Notes: generated from the sequence alone by a model not told the origin. A stretch of DNA of 64,000 nucleotides from Arenimonas composti TR7-09 = DSM 18010 (GCF_000426365.1 NZ_AUFF01000008.1:1-64000); one strand, 5' to 3'; numbered from the stretch's first letter, positions 18,434-30,043 are shown. Translations and numbers: made by a program.

Positions 18434-20500
18434 ATGTTCGAGCAGTACGGTTTGCACATCGCTATCGCCTGTGCGGCGGTGGCCATCCTTTACGGCATCG
18501 TCGTCGCGCGCTGGATCGTCGCCCAGCCCGCCGGCAACGAGAAGATGCAGAAGATCGCCGCGGCCGTGCAGGAAGGCGCCGGCGCCTATCTGCGACGGCA
18601 ATACATGACGATCGCGATGGTCGGCGTCGTGCTGTTCCTGGTCATCGGTTTCGTGCCCGCGCTCGGCTGGCCGACGGCGATCGGTTTCCTGATCGGCGCG
18701 GTGCTGTCGGGCGTCGCCGGCTTCATCGGCATGTTCGTGTCGGTGCGCGCGAACGTGCGCACCGCGCAGGCGGCGACGGTGAGCCTGAACTCGGCGCTGA
18801 ACGTCAGCTTCAAGGGCGGCGCGATCACCGGCATGCTCGTCGTCGGCCTCGGCCTGCTCGGCGTCGCCGGCTACTTCTGGTACGTGATGGGCGGTTCGGG
18901 CGCGCAGACCGAAGCGGTGGTCAACGCCGCGATGCAGCCGATGATCGGCCTCGCGTTCGGCAGCTCGCTGATCTCGATCTTCGCGCGCCTGGGCGGCGGC
19001 ATCTTCACCAAGGGCGCCGACGTCGGCGCCGACCTCGTCGGCAAGGTCGAGGCGGGCATTCCCGAGGACGACCCGCGCAACCCGGCGGTGATCGCCGACA
19101 ACGTCGGCGACAACGTCGGCGACTGCGCCGGCATGGCCGCCGACCTGTTCGAGACCTACGCGGTGACGGTGATCGCGGCGATGCTGATCGCCGGCATTGC
19201 CTTCGCGACCTTCGGCTGGAACGGCGTGATCTATCCGATGGCGCTGGGCGCGGTGTCGATCGTCGCGTCGATCATCGGCACGTTCTTCGTCAAGGCGCGC
19301 GACGGCGGCAAGATCATGAACGCGCTGTATCGCGGCCTCGCGGTGTCGGGCGTGCTGGCGGCCGGCGCGTTCTGGTGGGTCACCAACGAGCTGTTCCCGG
19401 ATCCGGCCGTCGGCATGCCGCTGTTCTGGTGCGCGCTGATCGGCCTGGGCCTGACCGCGGCGATGGTCGTGATCACCGAGTACTACACGGCGACCGAATA
19501 CGCGCCGGTGCAGCAGGTGGCGAAGGCGTCGGAGACCGGCCACGGCACGAACGTGATCGCCGGCCTGGCGGTGTCGATGAAGTCGACCGCGGCGCCGGTG
19601 CTGGCGGTGGCGGCGGCGATCTACGGCTGCTTCCTGCTCGGCGGCGGCGCGGCCGGCAGCTACATCAACGGCCTCTACGGCATCGCGATCGCCGCGACCG
19701 CGATGCTGTCGATGGCCGGCATGATCGTCGCGCTCGACGCCTATGGCCCAATCACCGACAACGCCGGCGGCATCGCCGAGATGTCCGGCATGGACAAGGA
19801 GATCCGCAAGACCACGGACGCGCTGGATGCGGTCGGCAACACGACCAAGGCGGTGACGAAGGGCTACGCGATCGGTTCGGCCGGCCTCGCCGCGCTGGTG
19901 CTGTTCGCCGACTACGCGCACAAGCTCAAGGAGTCCGGCGCGGCGACCAACTTCTCCATCGACAACCCGGACGTGGTCATCGGCCTGCTGATCGGCGGCA
20001 TGATCCCGTACCTGTTCGGCGCCTACGCGATGCAGGCCGTCGGTCGCGCCGCCGGCGCGGTGGTCGAGGAAGTGCGGCGCCAGTTCCGCGAGATCCCGGG
20101 GATCATGCAGGGCACCGGCAAGCCGCAGTACGACCGCGCGGTCGACCTGCTGACGAAGGCGGCGATCCGCGAAATGATCATCCCGTCGATGCTGCCGCTG
20201 ATCATCCCGATCCTGGTCGGCCTGCTGCTCGGCGCCGACGCCCTCGGCGGCCTGCTGATGGGCACCATCGTCACCGGCCTGTTCGTCGCGATCTCGATGT
20301 GCACCGGCGGCGGCGCGTGGGACAACGCCAAGAAGTACATCGAGGAAGGCCACCACGGCGGCAAGGGCAGCGAGGCGCACAAGGCCGCCGTCACCGGCGA
20401 CACCGTCGGCGATCCCTACAAGGACACCGCCGGCCCGGCGATCAACCCGCTGATCAAGATCATCAACATCGTCGCCCTGCTCCTGATCCCGATGCTCTAA
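18434..20500 (+). CDS. hppA: K+-independent membrane-bound proton-pumping pyrophosphatase
   Basis: Hydrolyses PPi and pumps protons across the inner membrane. The 688 residues form about 16 membrane helices. PPi-site motifs are [11 protein letters not shown] at 194-204 and DNVGDNVGD at 222-230. At [10 protein letters not shown] (468-477), Lys472 and Thr475 are the residues that distinguish K+-independent H+-PPases from K+-dependent ones, which have Ala and Gly or Ala there. GGAGG lies 5-6 bases before the ATG. It is followed by a REP hairpin and a clear intrinsic terminator. PPi-PFK upstream and soluble PPase downstream act on the same metabolite. Confidence 0.97.
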   Translation: MFEQYGLHIAIACAAVAILYGIVVARWIVAQPAGNEKMQKIAAAVQEGAGAYLRRQYMTIAMVGVVLFLVIGFVPALGWPTAIGFLIGAVLSGVAGFIGMFVSVRANVRTAQAATVSLNSALNVSFKGGAITGMLVVGLGLLGVAGYFWYVMGGSGAQTEAVVNAAMQPMIGLAFGSSLISIFARLGGGIFTKGADVGADLVGKVEAGIPEDDPRNPAVIADNVGDNVGDCAGMAADLFETYAVTVIAAMLIAGIAFATFGWNGVIYPMALGAVSIVASIIGTFFVKARDGGKIMNALYRGLAVSGVLAAGAFWWVTNELFPDPAVGMPLFWCALIGLGLTAAMVVITEYYTATEYAPVQQVAKASETGHGTNVIAGLAVSMKSTAAPVLAVAAAIYGCFLLGGGAAGSYINGLYGIAIAATAMLSMAGMIVALDAYGPITDNAGGIAEMSGMDKEIRKTTDALDAVGNTTKAVTKGYAIGSAGLAALVLFADYAHKLKESGAATNFSIDNPDVVIGLLIGGMIPYLFGAYAMQAVGRAAGAVVEEVRRQFREIPGIMQGTGKPQYDRAVDLLTKAAIREMIIPSMLPLIIPILVGLLLGADALGGLLMGTIVTGLFVAISMCTGGGAWDNAKKYIEEGHHGGKGSEAHKAAVTGDTVGDPYKDTAGPAINPLIKIINIVALLLIPML

Positions 20501-20511
20501 CGCTCCGCTCA

Positions 20512-20535
20512 TGTAGGAGCGCCTTCAGGCGCGAT
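20512..20535 (+). repeat. GTAG-type REP hairpin, copy 1
   Basis: Reads TGTAGGAGCG then CCTTCAGG then CGCGAT. Copies at 36507-36530 and 61725-61748 (opposite strand) have GCTTCAGC at the centre instead of CCTTCAGG. The two differing bases are paired in the stem, so the hairpin is kept. It lies between the hppA stop and its terminator. Confidence 0.7.
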
Positions 20536-20537
20536 GA

Positions 20538-20568
20538 GAAGCCCCGGCCCCGCCGGGGCTTCTTCTTT
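20538..20568 (+). terminator. Intrinsic terminator of hppA
   Basis: An 11-bp perfect stem (20538-20548 with 20552-20562, GAAGCCCCGGC and complement), a 3-base loop, then TTCTTT. Confidence 0.85.
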
Positions 20569-20631
20569 CCGCCATCCGCACTGCAAACTCTTTCCAGCGA
20601 CCCGTCCGAACCCACCCGCGCCGGAGCCCCG

Positions 20632-22252
20632 ATGCCACGCCCGCTCGCCCTGCTCCCGCTCGCCCTCGCGCTCGCCACCGCCGCCCACGCCGGCGGAACC
20701 GACCAATCCGCCGACCCGGTGTGCACGACCGTCGACGACTGCCTGCGGATCGTCACCAGTCGCCACGTTCATCCGGAACACCGCTACTACGCGAAGCGCT
20801 TCCTCGATGCACACCCGACGCCGGAGGTGGTCGTTGCGATCGCACCCCTGGTCTCGGCGGACCTGCGCAAGCTGCGCGATCTCGCATGGTGGTACGCGAG
20901 CTCGCATCCACAAGCCTTCGCAGCCCATCTGGCGGAGATGGCGAAGGGCGTGTCGTTGCTGCCCGAGTACGCGAGCGTGCTGGCGGCGATAGGCGGAGAG
21001 CGTGCGTGGGAGCCGCTCGTCGCGCTGCTTGGAACGCTGCCCGATCCCGAGCCTGCGGCGAGCGCGCTGCGCCACCTCGACGCGACGCGCGCGTCGGAAC
21101 TCGCTTTCTCGCTGATCGCCGGCGAGGGCGGGATCCGCGCGCCGGACCCCGCGATCCGCGGGCTGTTCGATCGCGCGGGAAGTGACGTATCAGCGGTCGT
21201 GGCACGACTGGAGGCGATCGTCGTCGGCGACGGCCCGGTCGAGGCACGTCGCCGGGCCGCCGTCGCGCTGCATTCGGCGCTGGGCACCAACCATTCGCTC
21301 CCCGAACGGATCGTCACCGCCTATCCAGCGATGCCGGCCTCCGTGCAGCGGCAGCTGCGCCTCGGCTTCCCGTCCCGGGTGGGGACACCGCAGGAACATG
21401 CGGACGACCTGCCTGCCCTGCTTCGTGATGATCCGCGGCACGCGCTCGCCTGGGCGATCCATTCCGCCGGCCCCGCGGCTGCGGCGCATGCACCGGCCTT
21501 CGTCGCGTTGCTCGACCATCCGGATTCGGACCTGCGTCAGTTCTCCCAGCGCGCGCTCTTCGCGATCGCACCGGAAGTCTGGCGGCAACAGCTTCCGAGG
21601 CTCGCGGCGTCCGCCGACATCGAGGTCGTGCTGGAGGCGCGTGAAATCGCCGAAGAGGTAGACCCGGACACACTGGCGATCGCGATCGCCGCCGGCCGCG
21701 ACCACTGGTATCCGAAGCTGGAGCAAGCGTGGGGGGCGCGGCAGGCGGCGTTGCGGGACGAGGCGACGGAGTTCGCGGCCCGGGAAGCGAACAGCGACGC
21801 CGGAAATACGCCGGAAAACGACGGCCTGCTGTCGCCGATCGAACTCCCGGGCTTCTCGATCTACGCGGAAGCCTGCCCGGGCGATAGCGGCGAAAGCGCA
21901 GGACCGGGTGAGAGCCTGCTGACGCCGGAAGCGATGATCGCCGAGGCCGCGACTCACGCCGACGTCGACTCCTGGCACCTGGGTGCGGCCCTGCGTTTCA
22001 GTGGCGGCTGGCTCAGCGGCGGATCACGGCGCCAGCACGAGCTTCACCGCCGAATTGCTGGAGGTCGAACGGGTCGACGGCGCGGTGCGGACGAGCTCGC
22101 TGCTGCAGCTGCCGGCGCCGCCGGTCGACGCGATCCGCCGCGACGGACGCGTCCTGCTGCACCTGGAGCGCAACGGCTGGGTGGACTTCGGCGATCCGGA
22201 GGCACCCCGCTGGCTGGGCTGCGAGTTGCCGGCGCACGCCGGCGAGACCTGA
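20632..22252 (+). CDS. Secreted HEAT-like repeat protein of unknown function, apparently frameshifted near its 3' end
   Basis: Starts [20 protein letters not shown], a signal peptide, after GGAG. The mature part is helical with HEAT-like repeats ([43 protein letters not shown]) up to about residue 440. Near 22005-22025 the first frame becomes arginine/glycine-rich nonsense that runs to 22275. The adjacent +1 frame instead reads [16 protein letters not shown] to a stop at 22250-22252, one base before the convergent Hpt gene. The coordinates given follow this second frame. One extra base in GGCTGGCTCAGCGGCGGATC would explain it, as either a sequencing error or a real mutation. Codon bias seems weaker than in neighbours. 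Confidence 0.65.
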
Positions 22253-22253
22253 A

Positions 22254-22610
22254 TCAGATCTGCGGGACTTCCTGAAGGAGCAGGAGCAGCGAGTCGCGGG
22301 TCGCCCGCCGCAGTTCGTCGAACCGACGGCCGATGTCCGCGTCCTGAAGCTGCTCGGCCTGCAACTGCTCGATGCCGTGACAGACCGAAACCAGCTGGGT
22401 CGCGCCCATCGCCAGCGCCGCCGAGCGCAGGTAGTGCGCCGACTTGCCGAGGGTATCGATGTCGCCGGCGAGCAGCGCGTTCTCCATCCGGCGCACCAGT
22501 TCCGGCGCCTCGTGCACGAACATGCGCACGAACTCGCTGAAGGAACCGGGCTGGTCCCGGTCGAGCATCCGCAGGAGTTCGAGGGCCTTGGGTTCGAGCG
22601 AAGCGGCCAT
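22254..22610 (-). CDS. Stand-alone Hpt domain protein
   Basis: A 118-residue histidine phosphotransfer protein. The four-helix-bundle signature [16 protein letters not shown] places the phospho-accepting histidine at about residue 59. Hpt proteins relay phosphate between hybrid histidine kinases and response regulators in the cytoplasm. No kinase or regulator gene is adjacent, so its partners are elsewhere. The ATG at 22610 lacks a strong ribosome binding site; an in-frame ATG ten codons upstream is possible. It is convergent with the HEAT-like gene and divergent from ppa. Confidence 0.85.
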   Translation of the reverse strand: MAASLEPKALELLRMLDRDQPGSFSEFVRMFVHEAPELVRRMENALLAGDIDTLGKSAHYLRSAALAMGATQLVSVCHGIEQLQAEQLQDADIGRRFDELRRATRDSLLLLLQEVPQI

Positions 22611-22793
22611 GGCGGAGGGTCCGATGGGCGACCCGGCCATTGTGGCGGCTCGGGACCGTATTTGGAACCGTTCTCCCACTCCGACGGCGGACCTCCGTCG
22701 AGTGCGGGCTCGGGGCCTTTCCCGTATCCTTGCGCCCCCTTTTCCCCACGCGCCAGCCTCGTGAAGGCCGGTGTTTCCGCAGGAGATTCCCCC

Positions 22794-23342
22794 ATGCCGC
22801 TCGAACTCGTCCCTACCGGCCGCGACGTCCCCAACGAGATCAACGTCGTCATCGAAATCCCCAAGGATGCCGATCCGGTCAAGTACGAGGTCGACAAGGC
22901 GACCGGCGCGATCTTCGTCGACCGCATCCTGTCGACGCCGATGCGCTACCCCTGCAACTACGGCTACGTGCCGAAGACCCTGTGCGGCGACGGCGACCCG
23001 GTCGACGTGCTGGTGATCCTGCCGCTGCCGCTGATCCCCGGCTCGGTGATCCGCTGCCGCCCGGTCGGCGTGCTGAAGATGAAGGACGAGGCCGGCGAGG
23101 ACACCAAGCTGCTCGCAGTGCCGGTCGACAAGGTGTTCGGCGGCTACTCGCACATCCACGACATCACCCAGGTCAGCCCGCACTGGCTCGAGCGCATCGG
23201 CCACTTCTTCGAGCACTACAAGGACCTGGAGAAGGGCAAGTGGGTCAAGCTCGACGGCTGGGACGGCGCCGACGCCGCCCGCCGCGAGATCGTCGAATCG
23301 GTGCAGCGCTACGAGGCCAGCTCCGAGACGCTGAACTACTGA
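22794..23342 (+). CDS. ppa: Soluble inorganic pyrophosphatase (family I)
   Basis: Hydrolyses cytoplasmic PPi with Mg2+. The 182 residues are typical of bacterial family I enzymes. Seen are the substrate-binding INVVIEIPK and [19 protein letters not shown], and the metal-binding signature [15 protein letters not shown] precedes the ATG by seven bases. It coexists with the membrane H+-PPase, which stores rather than wastes PPi energy; the balance between the two is likely regulated, but no operator is visible. Confidence 0.97.
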   Translation: MPLELVPTGRDVPNEINVVIEIPKDADPVKYEVDKATGAIFVDRILSTPMRYPCNYGYVPKTLCGDGDPVDVLVILPLPLIPGSVIRCRPVGVLKMKDEAGEDTKLLAVPVDKVFGGYSHIHDITQVSPHWLERIGHFFEHYKDLEKGKWVKLDGWDGADAARREIVESVQRYEASSETLNY

Positions 23343-23359
23343 GATCCCCCCGGTAAGAA

Positions 23360-23397
23360 GAAGACCCGCCTGCGCCGCGCGCAGCGCGGGCCTCTTC
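23360..23397 (+). terminator. Probable terminator hairpin of ppa
   Basis: GAAGACCCGC (23360-23369) pairs with GCGGG and TCTTC (23386-23397) around a two-base bulge, and an inner CTGCGC/GCGCAG helix closes the loop. The tail is only moderately T-rich. Confidence 0.55.
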
Positions 23398-23424
23398 GTT
23401 ACTCGTTACTCTCCACTCGTTACT
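23397..23424 (-). repeat. Heptamer array AGTAACG, four units
   Basis: Plus strand CGTTACT, CGTTACT, CTCCACT, CGTTACT in perfect 7-base phase. It begins right after the TGA (23429-23431) of the DUF4136 gene on the minus strand, where each AGTAACG unit contains TAA. Confidence 0.75.
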
Positions 23425-23428
23425 CGCT

Positions 23429-24001
23429 TCACCGCGCCCGGTGCGGGTACTCGGCGAAGATCTCCGCGATCGTCTGCTGGATGCGGGCCGCGCGCTCGGC
23501 CGGCTTCAGACGGGCCATGCGGCCGACCGCGACGCCTTCCCAGACCAGGCGGCGTTCGCGGGCGTCGACCAGGTCGATGTTCAGCGTGCCCTCGGTGTAG
23601 TTGTAGACGCTGGCGCGCTCGGTCCAGTACGGCACCGCGTAGTAGGCGTTGGCGCGGTAGCTGTAGTACCAGCTGTAGCGCACTTCCGGCATCGACACGA
23701 CGTCGCTGCGCTGGTTCATGTACGCGTTCAGGTTGACCAGCAGGTCGGGCGCGTTCTCGTCGTAGACGTAACCGCGGGCTTCCATTTCCCGGCGGACGGC
23801 CGCCCGCATCGTCGAACTGGCCGGGGTCGAATAGCCTTCCCGCTCCACCGCCAGCGGCGCGTGGAAGGCCCAGGTGCGGTAGCGCGAGAAGTCGGCGGCC
23901 GGGTCGGCGTCGGTGGAGATCCGCGGACCGGTCGCGCAGGCGGCGAGCAGCAGCAGCGCGGCGAGGGCCAGGAAGCGGGGGAGCAGGCGCGGGAGGTTCA
24001 T
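23429..24001 (-). CDS. DUF4136-family lipoprotein
   Basis: A 190-residue protein with lipoprotein signal (lipobox LAAC near residue 22). The mature region matches the DUF4136 pattern: DFSRYRTWAFH near the start, then MRAAVRREMEARGYVYDENAPDLLVNLNA, a tyrosine-rich central part and EGTLNIDLVDARERRLVWEGVA. Probably anchored in the outer membrane; no biochemical role is established for the family. It lies 75 bases downstream of thiC on the same strand but is functionally unrelated. Confidence 0.87.
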   Translation of the reverse strand: MNLPRLLPRFLALAALLLLAACATGPRISTDADPAADFSRYRTWAFHAPLAVEREGYSTPASSTMRAAVRREMEARGYVYDENAPDLLVNLNAYMNQRSDVVSMPEVRYSWYYSYRANAYYAVPYWTERASVYNYTEGTLNIDLVDARERRLVWEGVAVGRMARLKPAERAARIQQTIAEIFAEYPHRAR

Positions 24002-24076
24002 GACGGCGTCTCCGGGGGTGATGCGCCGACGCTAGCAGCCGGCGTGCAAGGCGGGATGAATCCGCCCTTTACGGGG

Positions 24077-26005
<1,929 letters not shown>

Positions 26006-26006
26006 C

Positions 26007-26088
26007 TAACGGTGTCAGAGACAGTTATTCGGGGAGCTTCAGCCGGAGACCGACCCACTTTCCCGAATAACTGTCTCTGACACCGTTA
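26007..26088. repeat. 27-bp perfect inverted repeat between riboswitch and thiC
   Basis: Arms at 26007-26033 and 26062-26088 are perfectly complementary (TAACGGTGTC, AGAGACAGTT, ATTCGGG), with a 28-base spacer. There is no T-run after either arm. This looks like a REP-type palindromic element of the kind associated with RAYT transposases, placed within the thiC 5' untranslated region. Confidence 0.85.
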
Positions 26089-26099
26089 TTCCGCGCCAC

Positions 26100-26185
26100 G
26101 AAGCTTCCCTACGCCGGTGCGAGCCGGATCAGGTTCGAAGGGACTGTCTCAGCCCGGCCATGCCGGGCACCCCCGCTTCCGGGGG
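26100..26185 (-). promoter_or_regulatory. TPP (THI-box) riboswitch upstream of thiC
   Basis: On the minus strand the conserved elements occur in order: GGGGGTGCCC, GGGCTGAGACAGTCCC, GAACCTGATCCGG and CACCGGCGTAGGGAAGC. The P1 helix forms between GAAGC and GCTTC (26175-26179 with 26100-26104). It binds thiamine diphosphate and represses the downstream gene. A CCCCC/GGGGG hairpin at the 5' side (26170-26185) could compete with P1. The expression platform is unclear because of the intervening palindrome. Confidence 0.95.
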
Positions 26186-26209
26186 CATTGTTCCACGCCT
26201 GCCGCCGCT

Positions 26210-26959
26210 TCAGCCAGTCCGCCGTGTCCAGCAGATGAAGCGCGCGTTCTCCGTCGATCGCATGGCCGCGATCACGGCCTCGTCGTCGAAACCGGGGAAA
26301 CGCGAGCGGAGCACCTCGAGCATCCCCGCCTCGCCGTCCGCCCCCATCGGCCACGCGACGTCGCCGCGTTCGCCCGTCAGCACGAACCAGACGTCGGCGC
26401 CCCAGGGCCCGCTGTCGTTGGTCTCGATCGCGACGACCTCGACCTCGTCCCACACGAGCGTGCGCACCGACCCTTCGGCGTCCTGCACCGTCACGCCGGC
26501 CGCGTCGTGGCGCAGCTGCCAGGCGGCTTCCGGATTCGACACCGCGGGCTTCCTCCCGACGGCCTCGGCCAGCCAGCGTTGGCCCAGAACGATCAGCCCC
26601 AGTGGCACGAAGAGCCCATACAGGCTGGTCCACTGGAACTCCGGCTGGCGCGCGACGAACAGGTTCCAGAGCAGCCACGCGACGATCGCCACGCCGATGC
26701 CCAGGCTGATCAGGCCGAACAGCGCCTTCGGCGCCGCCGCGAGCCGGACGGCCCAAGGGCCCCAGCGCCCTCCCGGCGGCGAGGCGCGCAGCTCGGCAGC
26801 GAAATCGAAGCCCCACAGGAGGCCGAGCACCAGCGCCAGCATCACGCCGATGCCGAACCAGCCGTTCAGCCCCATCAGCGGCAGCGACACGAGCCCGACG
26901 ACCATCGCGCCGAGAAGCCGGCGCCCGGCAGGCCAGCGCGGGCCGCCGGCGGACCTCAT
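26210..26959 (-). CDS. Membrane protein of unknown function
   Basis: A 249-residue protein with about four hydrophobic helices in residues 15-135, followed by a soluble C-terminal half (LRHDAAGVTVQDAEGSVRTLVWDEVEVVAIETND). That half resembles PH-like or DUF-type domains in which a short beta strand set follows a membrane anchor. It starts within the stop of the RND transporter gene (ATGA at 26956-26959), so it may be an accessory of that pump; this is inference. No family recognised. Confidence 0.7.
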   Translation of the reverse strand: MRSAGGPRWPAGRRLLGAMVVGLVSLPLMGLNGWFGIGVMLALVLGLLWGFDFAAELRASPPGGRWGPWAVRLAAAPKALFGLISLGIGVAIVAWLLWNLFVARQPEFQWTSLYGLFVPLGLIVLGQRWLAEAVGRKPAVSNPEAAWQLRHDAAGVTVQDAEGSVRTLVWDEVEVVAIETNDSGPWGADVWFVLTGERGDVAWPMGADGEAGMLEVLRSRFPGFDDEAVIAAMRSTENARFICWTRRTG

Positions 26960-29900
26960 CCTGCTGCCACTGTCCGGTCACCGGCCTCCGGCGCCGGCAC
27001 CCGGAACCACGCCGCATACAGCGCCGGCAGGAACAGCAGGGTCAGCACGGTCGCGACGATCAGGCCGCCCATGATGGCCACCGCCATCGGCCCGAAGAAC
27101 ACCGAGCGCGACAGCGGGATCATCGCCAGCACCGCCGCCAGCGCGGTCAGCACGATCGGCCGGAAGCGGCGCACCGTGGCCTCGACGATCGCGTCGCCCG
27201 GCGTCAGCCCGGCGGCGATGTCCTGCTCGATCTGGTCCACCAGGATCACCGAGTTGCGCATGATCATGCCGCTGAGCGCGATCGTGCCGAGCATCGCCAC
27301 GAAGCCGAACGGCACCCGGAACACCAGCAGGAAGGCGACCACGCCGATCATGCCCAGCGGCGCCGTCGCCACCACCATCAGCGTGCGCGCGAAGCTGCGC
27401 AGCTGGATCATCAGCAGGGTCACCACCGCGAACACCAGCAGCGGCACGCCGGCGGCGACCGAACGCGAGCCGCGACCGGAATCCTCGACGGTGCCGCCGG
27501 TTTCCAGCAGGTAGCCGGGCGGCAGCTTCGCGCGGATCTCCTCCAGCGCCGGCAGGATCTCGGCGGTCACGCTCGGCGGCGTCTGCTCGCCGTAGATGTC
27601 GGCGCGCACGGTGACGGTCGGCAGCCGGTTCCGGCGCCAGATGATGCCGTCCTCGAAGCCGTAATCGAGCGTCGCGATCTGCGAGAGCGGCACGCTGCCG
27701 TTCGGTGTCGGCACCGCCAGGCTGCCGAGCAGTTCCAGCTTCTGCCGCTCCTGTTCCGGCCCGCGCAGCAGGATCTCGATCAGTTCGTTGCCCTCGCGGT
27801 AGGTGCTGACCGTGGTCCCCGACAGCGAACCGCGCAGGAACGCGGCGACATGCGCCGAACTGACCCCGAGCACGCGCGCACGTTCCTGGTCGATCACCAG
27901 GCGCACGACCTTGCTCGGCTCGTCCCAGTCGAGGTTGACGTTCGTCACGTGCGGATTGTCGCGCACCCGCGCCGCGACCTCGCGCGCCAGCTCGCGCACC
28001 GTGTCGACGTGCTCACCGGACACGCGGAACTGGATCGGGAAACCGACCGGCGGGCCGTTCTCCAGTCGCGACACCCGCGCCTGCACGTCGCTGAACTCGC
28101 GCTCGAACAGCGCGATCAGCCAGGCGCGCAGCGCCTCGCGCGATGCCACGTCCGGCGCCTCGAGCACGAACTGCGCGAAGCTCGCCTGCGGCAGCTTCTG
28201 GTCCAGCGGCAGGTAGAAGCGCGGCGATCCGGTGCCGACGTAGGCGACGTAGCTCTTGACGTCCTCGCGGCCCTGCAGCGCCTGCTCGAGCCGGCGCGCG
28301 ACCGCCTCGGTGGCGTGCAGCGAGGAACCTTCGGCCAGCTCCAGATCGACCATCAGCTCCAGCCGCGTCGACGCCGGGAAGAACTGCTGCGGCACGAAGC
28401 GGAACAGCAGCAGCGACACCACGAAGGTCGCAACGGTCACCGCGATCACCGTGCGCCGCCAGCGCACGCACCAGGCCACCCAGCCGCGGAAGCGCTGGTA
28501 GAAGCGGCTCGCGTAGGGATCGTGTGCCTTGCCCTCGTCGTCGTGCGCGGCCGGCGCCGGCAGCAGGCGGTCGCCGAGGTAGGGAACGAACACCACCGCG
28601 ACGATCCACGACAGCAGCAGGGCGATGATCACCACCTGGAACAGCGATCGCGTGTATTCACCGGTGCTCGAGGCCGCGGTCGCGATCGGCAGGAAGCCGG
28701 CGGCGGTGACCAGGGTGCCGGTCAGCATCGGGAACGCGGTGGTTCGGTAGGCGAAAGCGGCGGCGCGCAGGCGGTCGAAGCCCTGCTCCATCTTCACCGC
28801 CATCATCTCGACCGCGATGATCGCGTCGTCGACCAGCAGGCCCAGCGCCAGCACCAGCGCGCCGAGCGAGATCTTGTGCAGGCCGATGCCGAAGAAGCTC
28901 ATCGTCGCGAAGGTCATCGCCAGCACCAGCGGGATCGACAGCGCGACCACCAGCCCGGTGCGGAAACCGAGCGAGAAGAAGCTGACCAGCAGGACGATGC
29001 CGACCGCCTCGGCGAGCACCCGCACGAATTCCGACACGCTGGCGCGCACCGCCGCGGGCTGGTCGGAGACCTTGGTCAGGGTCATGCCGACCGGCAGGTC
29101 CTGCTGCAGGCGCGCGAACTCGGCGTCGAGGCGCTCGCCGAGGCGCAGGATGTCGCCGCCGTTGCGCATCGCCACGGCGATGCCGATCGCGTCCTCGCCC
29201 ATGAAGCGCATGCGCGGCGCCGCCGGATCGGCGAAGCCGCGGCGCACGTCGGCGACGTCGCCGAGCTTGAAGCTGCGGTCGCCGACGCGGATCGGGAACG
29301 CGCGGATCTGCTCGACGCTGTCGAACGGCCCGGACACGCGCAGCTGCACGCGGTCGGTGGCGGTCTCGAAGAAGCTCGCCGGGGCGATCGCGTTCTGCTC
29401 GTCGATCGCCCGCTGCACCAGCTCGAGCGGGATGCCGAGCGTCGCGAGCTTGGTGTTGCTCAGCTCGATCCAGATCTTCTCGTCCTGCAGGCCGACCAGC
29501 TCGATCTTGCCGACGTCGGGCAGGCGCAGCAGGGCCAGTTCGATGCGCTCGGCGTAGTCCTTCAGCGTCGCGTAGTCGAAGCCGTCGCCCTGCAGCGCGT
29601 AGATGTTGCCGAAGGTGTCTCCGAACTCGTCGTTGAAGAACGGCCCGACCACGCCCTGCGGCAGGGTGTGGCGGATGTCGCCGACCTTCTTGCGCACGTC
29701 GTACCAGAGCTGTGGCAGCTCGCGGCTGACCATCGAGTCGCGCGACATCAGCATCACCAGCGATTCGCCGGGGCGCGAATACGAGCGCACGAACTCGTAG
29801 CGGCCGGTCTCCATCACCTCGCGTTCGATGCGGTCGGTGACCTGCTGCGCGACTTCCGCGGCGGTCGCGCCCGGCCACATCGTGCGCACGACCATGATCT

Positions 29901-30036
29901 TGAAGGTGAATGGCGGGTCTTCCGACTGGCCGAGGCGCTGGTAGCCGAAAAAGCCGGCGATCGCCAGCACGATCATCGCGTACAGCACCAGCGCGCGGTT
30001 GCGCAGTGCCCATTCCGAGAGGTTGAAGGCAGTCAT
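26956..30036 (-). CDS. RND-family efflux transporter, inner-membrane pump
   Basis: A 1026-residue proton-driven transporter of the AcrB/hydrophobe-amphiphile type. Twelve membrane helices and two large periplasmic loops are visible. The proton-relay Asp pair is in LLVDDAIIAVEMM near residue 410, and the second half has the typical GMIMRNSVILVDQIEQD. The N-terminus (LSEWALRNRALVLYAMIVL) and loops resemble less-studied RND pumps rather than AcrB itself, so the substrate is unknown. It is preceded by its periplasmic adaptor (7-base gap) and divergent from a TetR repressor. No outer-membrane channel is in the operon. Confidence 0.93.
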   Translation of the reverse strand: MTAFNLSEWALRNRALVLYAMIVLAIAGFFGYQRLGQSEDPPFTFKIMVVRTMWPGATAAEVAQQVTDRIEREVMETGRYEFVRSYSRPGESLVMLMSRDSMVSRELPQLWYDVRKKVGDIRHTLPQGVVGPFFNDEFGDTFGNIYALQGDGFDYATLKDYAERIELALLRLPDVGKIELVGLQDEKIWIELSNTKLATLGIPLELVQRAIDEQNAIAPASFFETATDRVQLRVSGPFDSVEQIRAFPIRVGDRSFKLGDVADVRRGFADPAAPRMRFMGEDAIGIAVAMRNGGDILRLGERLDAEFARLQQDLPVGMTLTKVSDQPAAVRASVSEFVRVLAEAVGIVLLVSFFSLGFRTGLVVALSIPLVLAMTFATMSFFGIGLHKISLGALVLALGLLVDDAIIAVEMMAVKMEQGFDRLRAAAFAYRTTAFPMLTGTLVTAAGFLPIATAASSTGEYTRSLFQVVIIALLLSWIVAVVFVPYLGDRLLPAPAAHDDEGKAHDPYASRFYQRFRGWVAWCVRWRRTVIAVTVATFVVSLLLFRFVPQQFFPASTRLELMVDLELAEGSSLHATEAVARRLEQALQGREDVKSYVAYVGTGSPRFYLPLDQKLPQASFAQFVLEAPDVASREALRAWLIALFEREFSDVQARVSRLENGPPVGFPIQFRVSGEHVDTVRELAREVAARVRDNPHVTNVNLDWDEPSKVVRLVIDQERARVLGVSSAHVAAFLRGSLSGTTVSTYREGNELIEILLRGPEQERQKLELLGSLAVPTPNGSVPLSQIATLDYGFEDGIIWRRNRLPTVTVRADIYGEQTPPSVTAEILPALEEIRAKLPPGYLLETGGTVEDSGRGSRSVAAGVPLLVFAVVTLLMIQLRSFARTLMVVATAPLGMIGVVAFLLVFRVPFGFVAMLGTIALSGMIMRNSVILVDQIEQDIAAGLTPGDAIVEATVRRFRPIVLTALAAVLAMIPLSRSVFFGPMAVAIMGGLIVATVLTLLFLPALYAAWFRVPAPEAGDRTVAAG

Positions 30037-30043
30037 GGCGGCG

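Noticed and set aside
18343..20631. Upstream part of the plus-strand frame that continues into the HEAT-like gene
   Set aside because: It runs across hppA in the wrong frame and is arginine-rich nonsense; the real gene starts at 20632.
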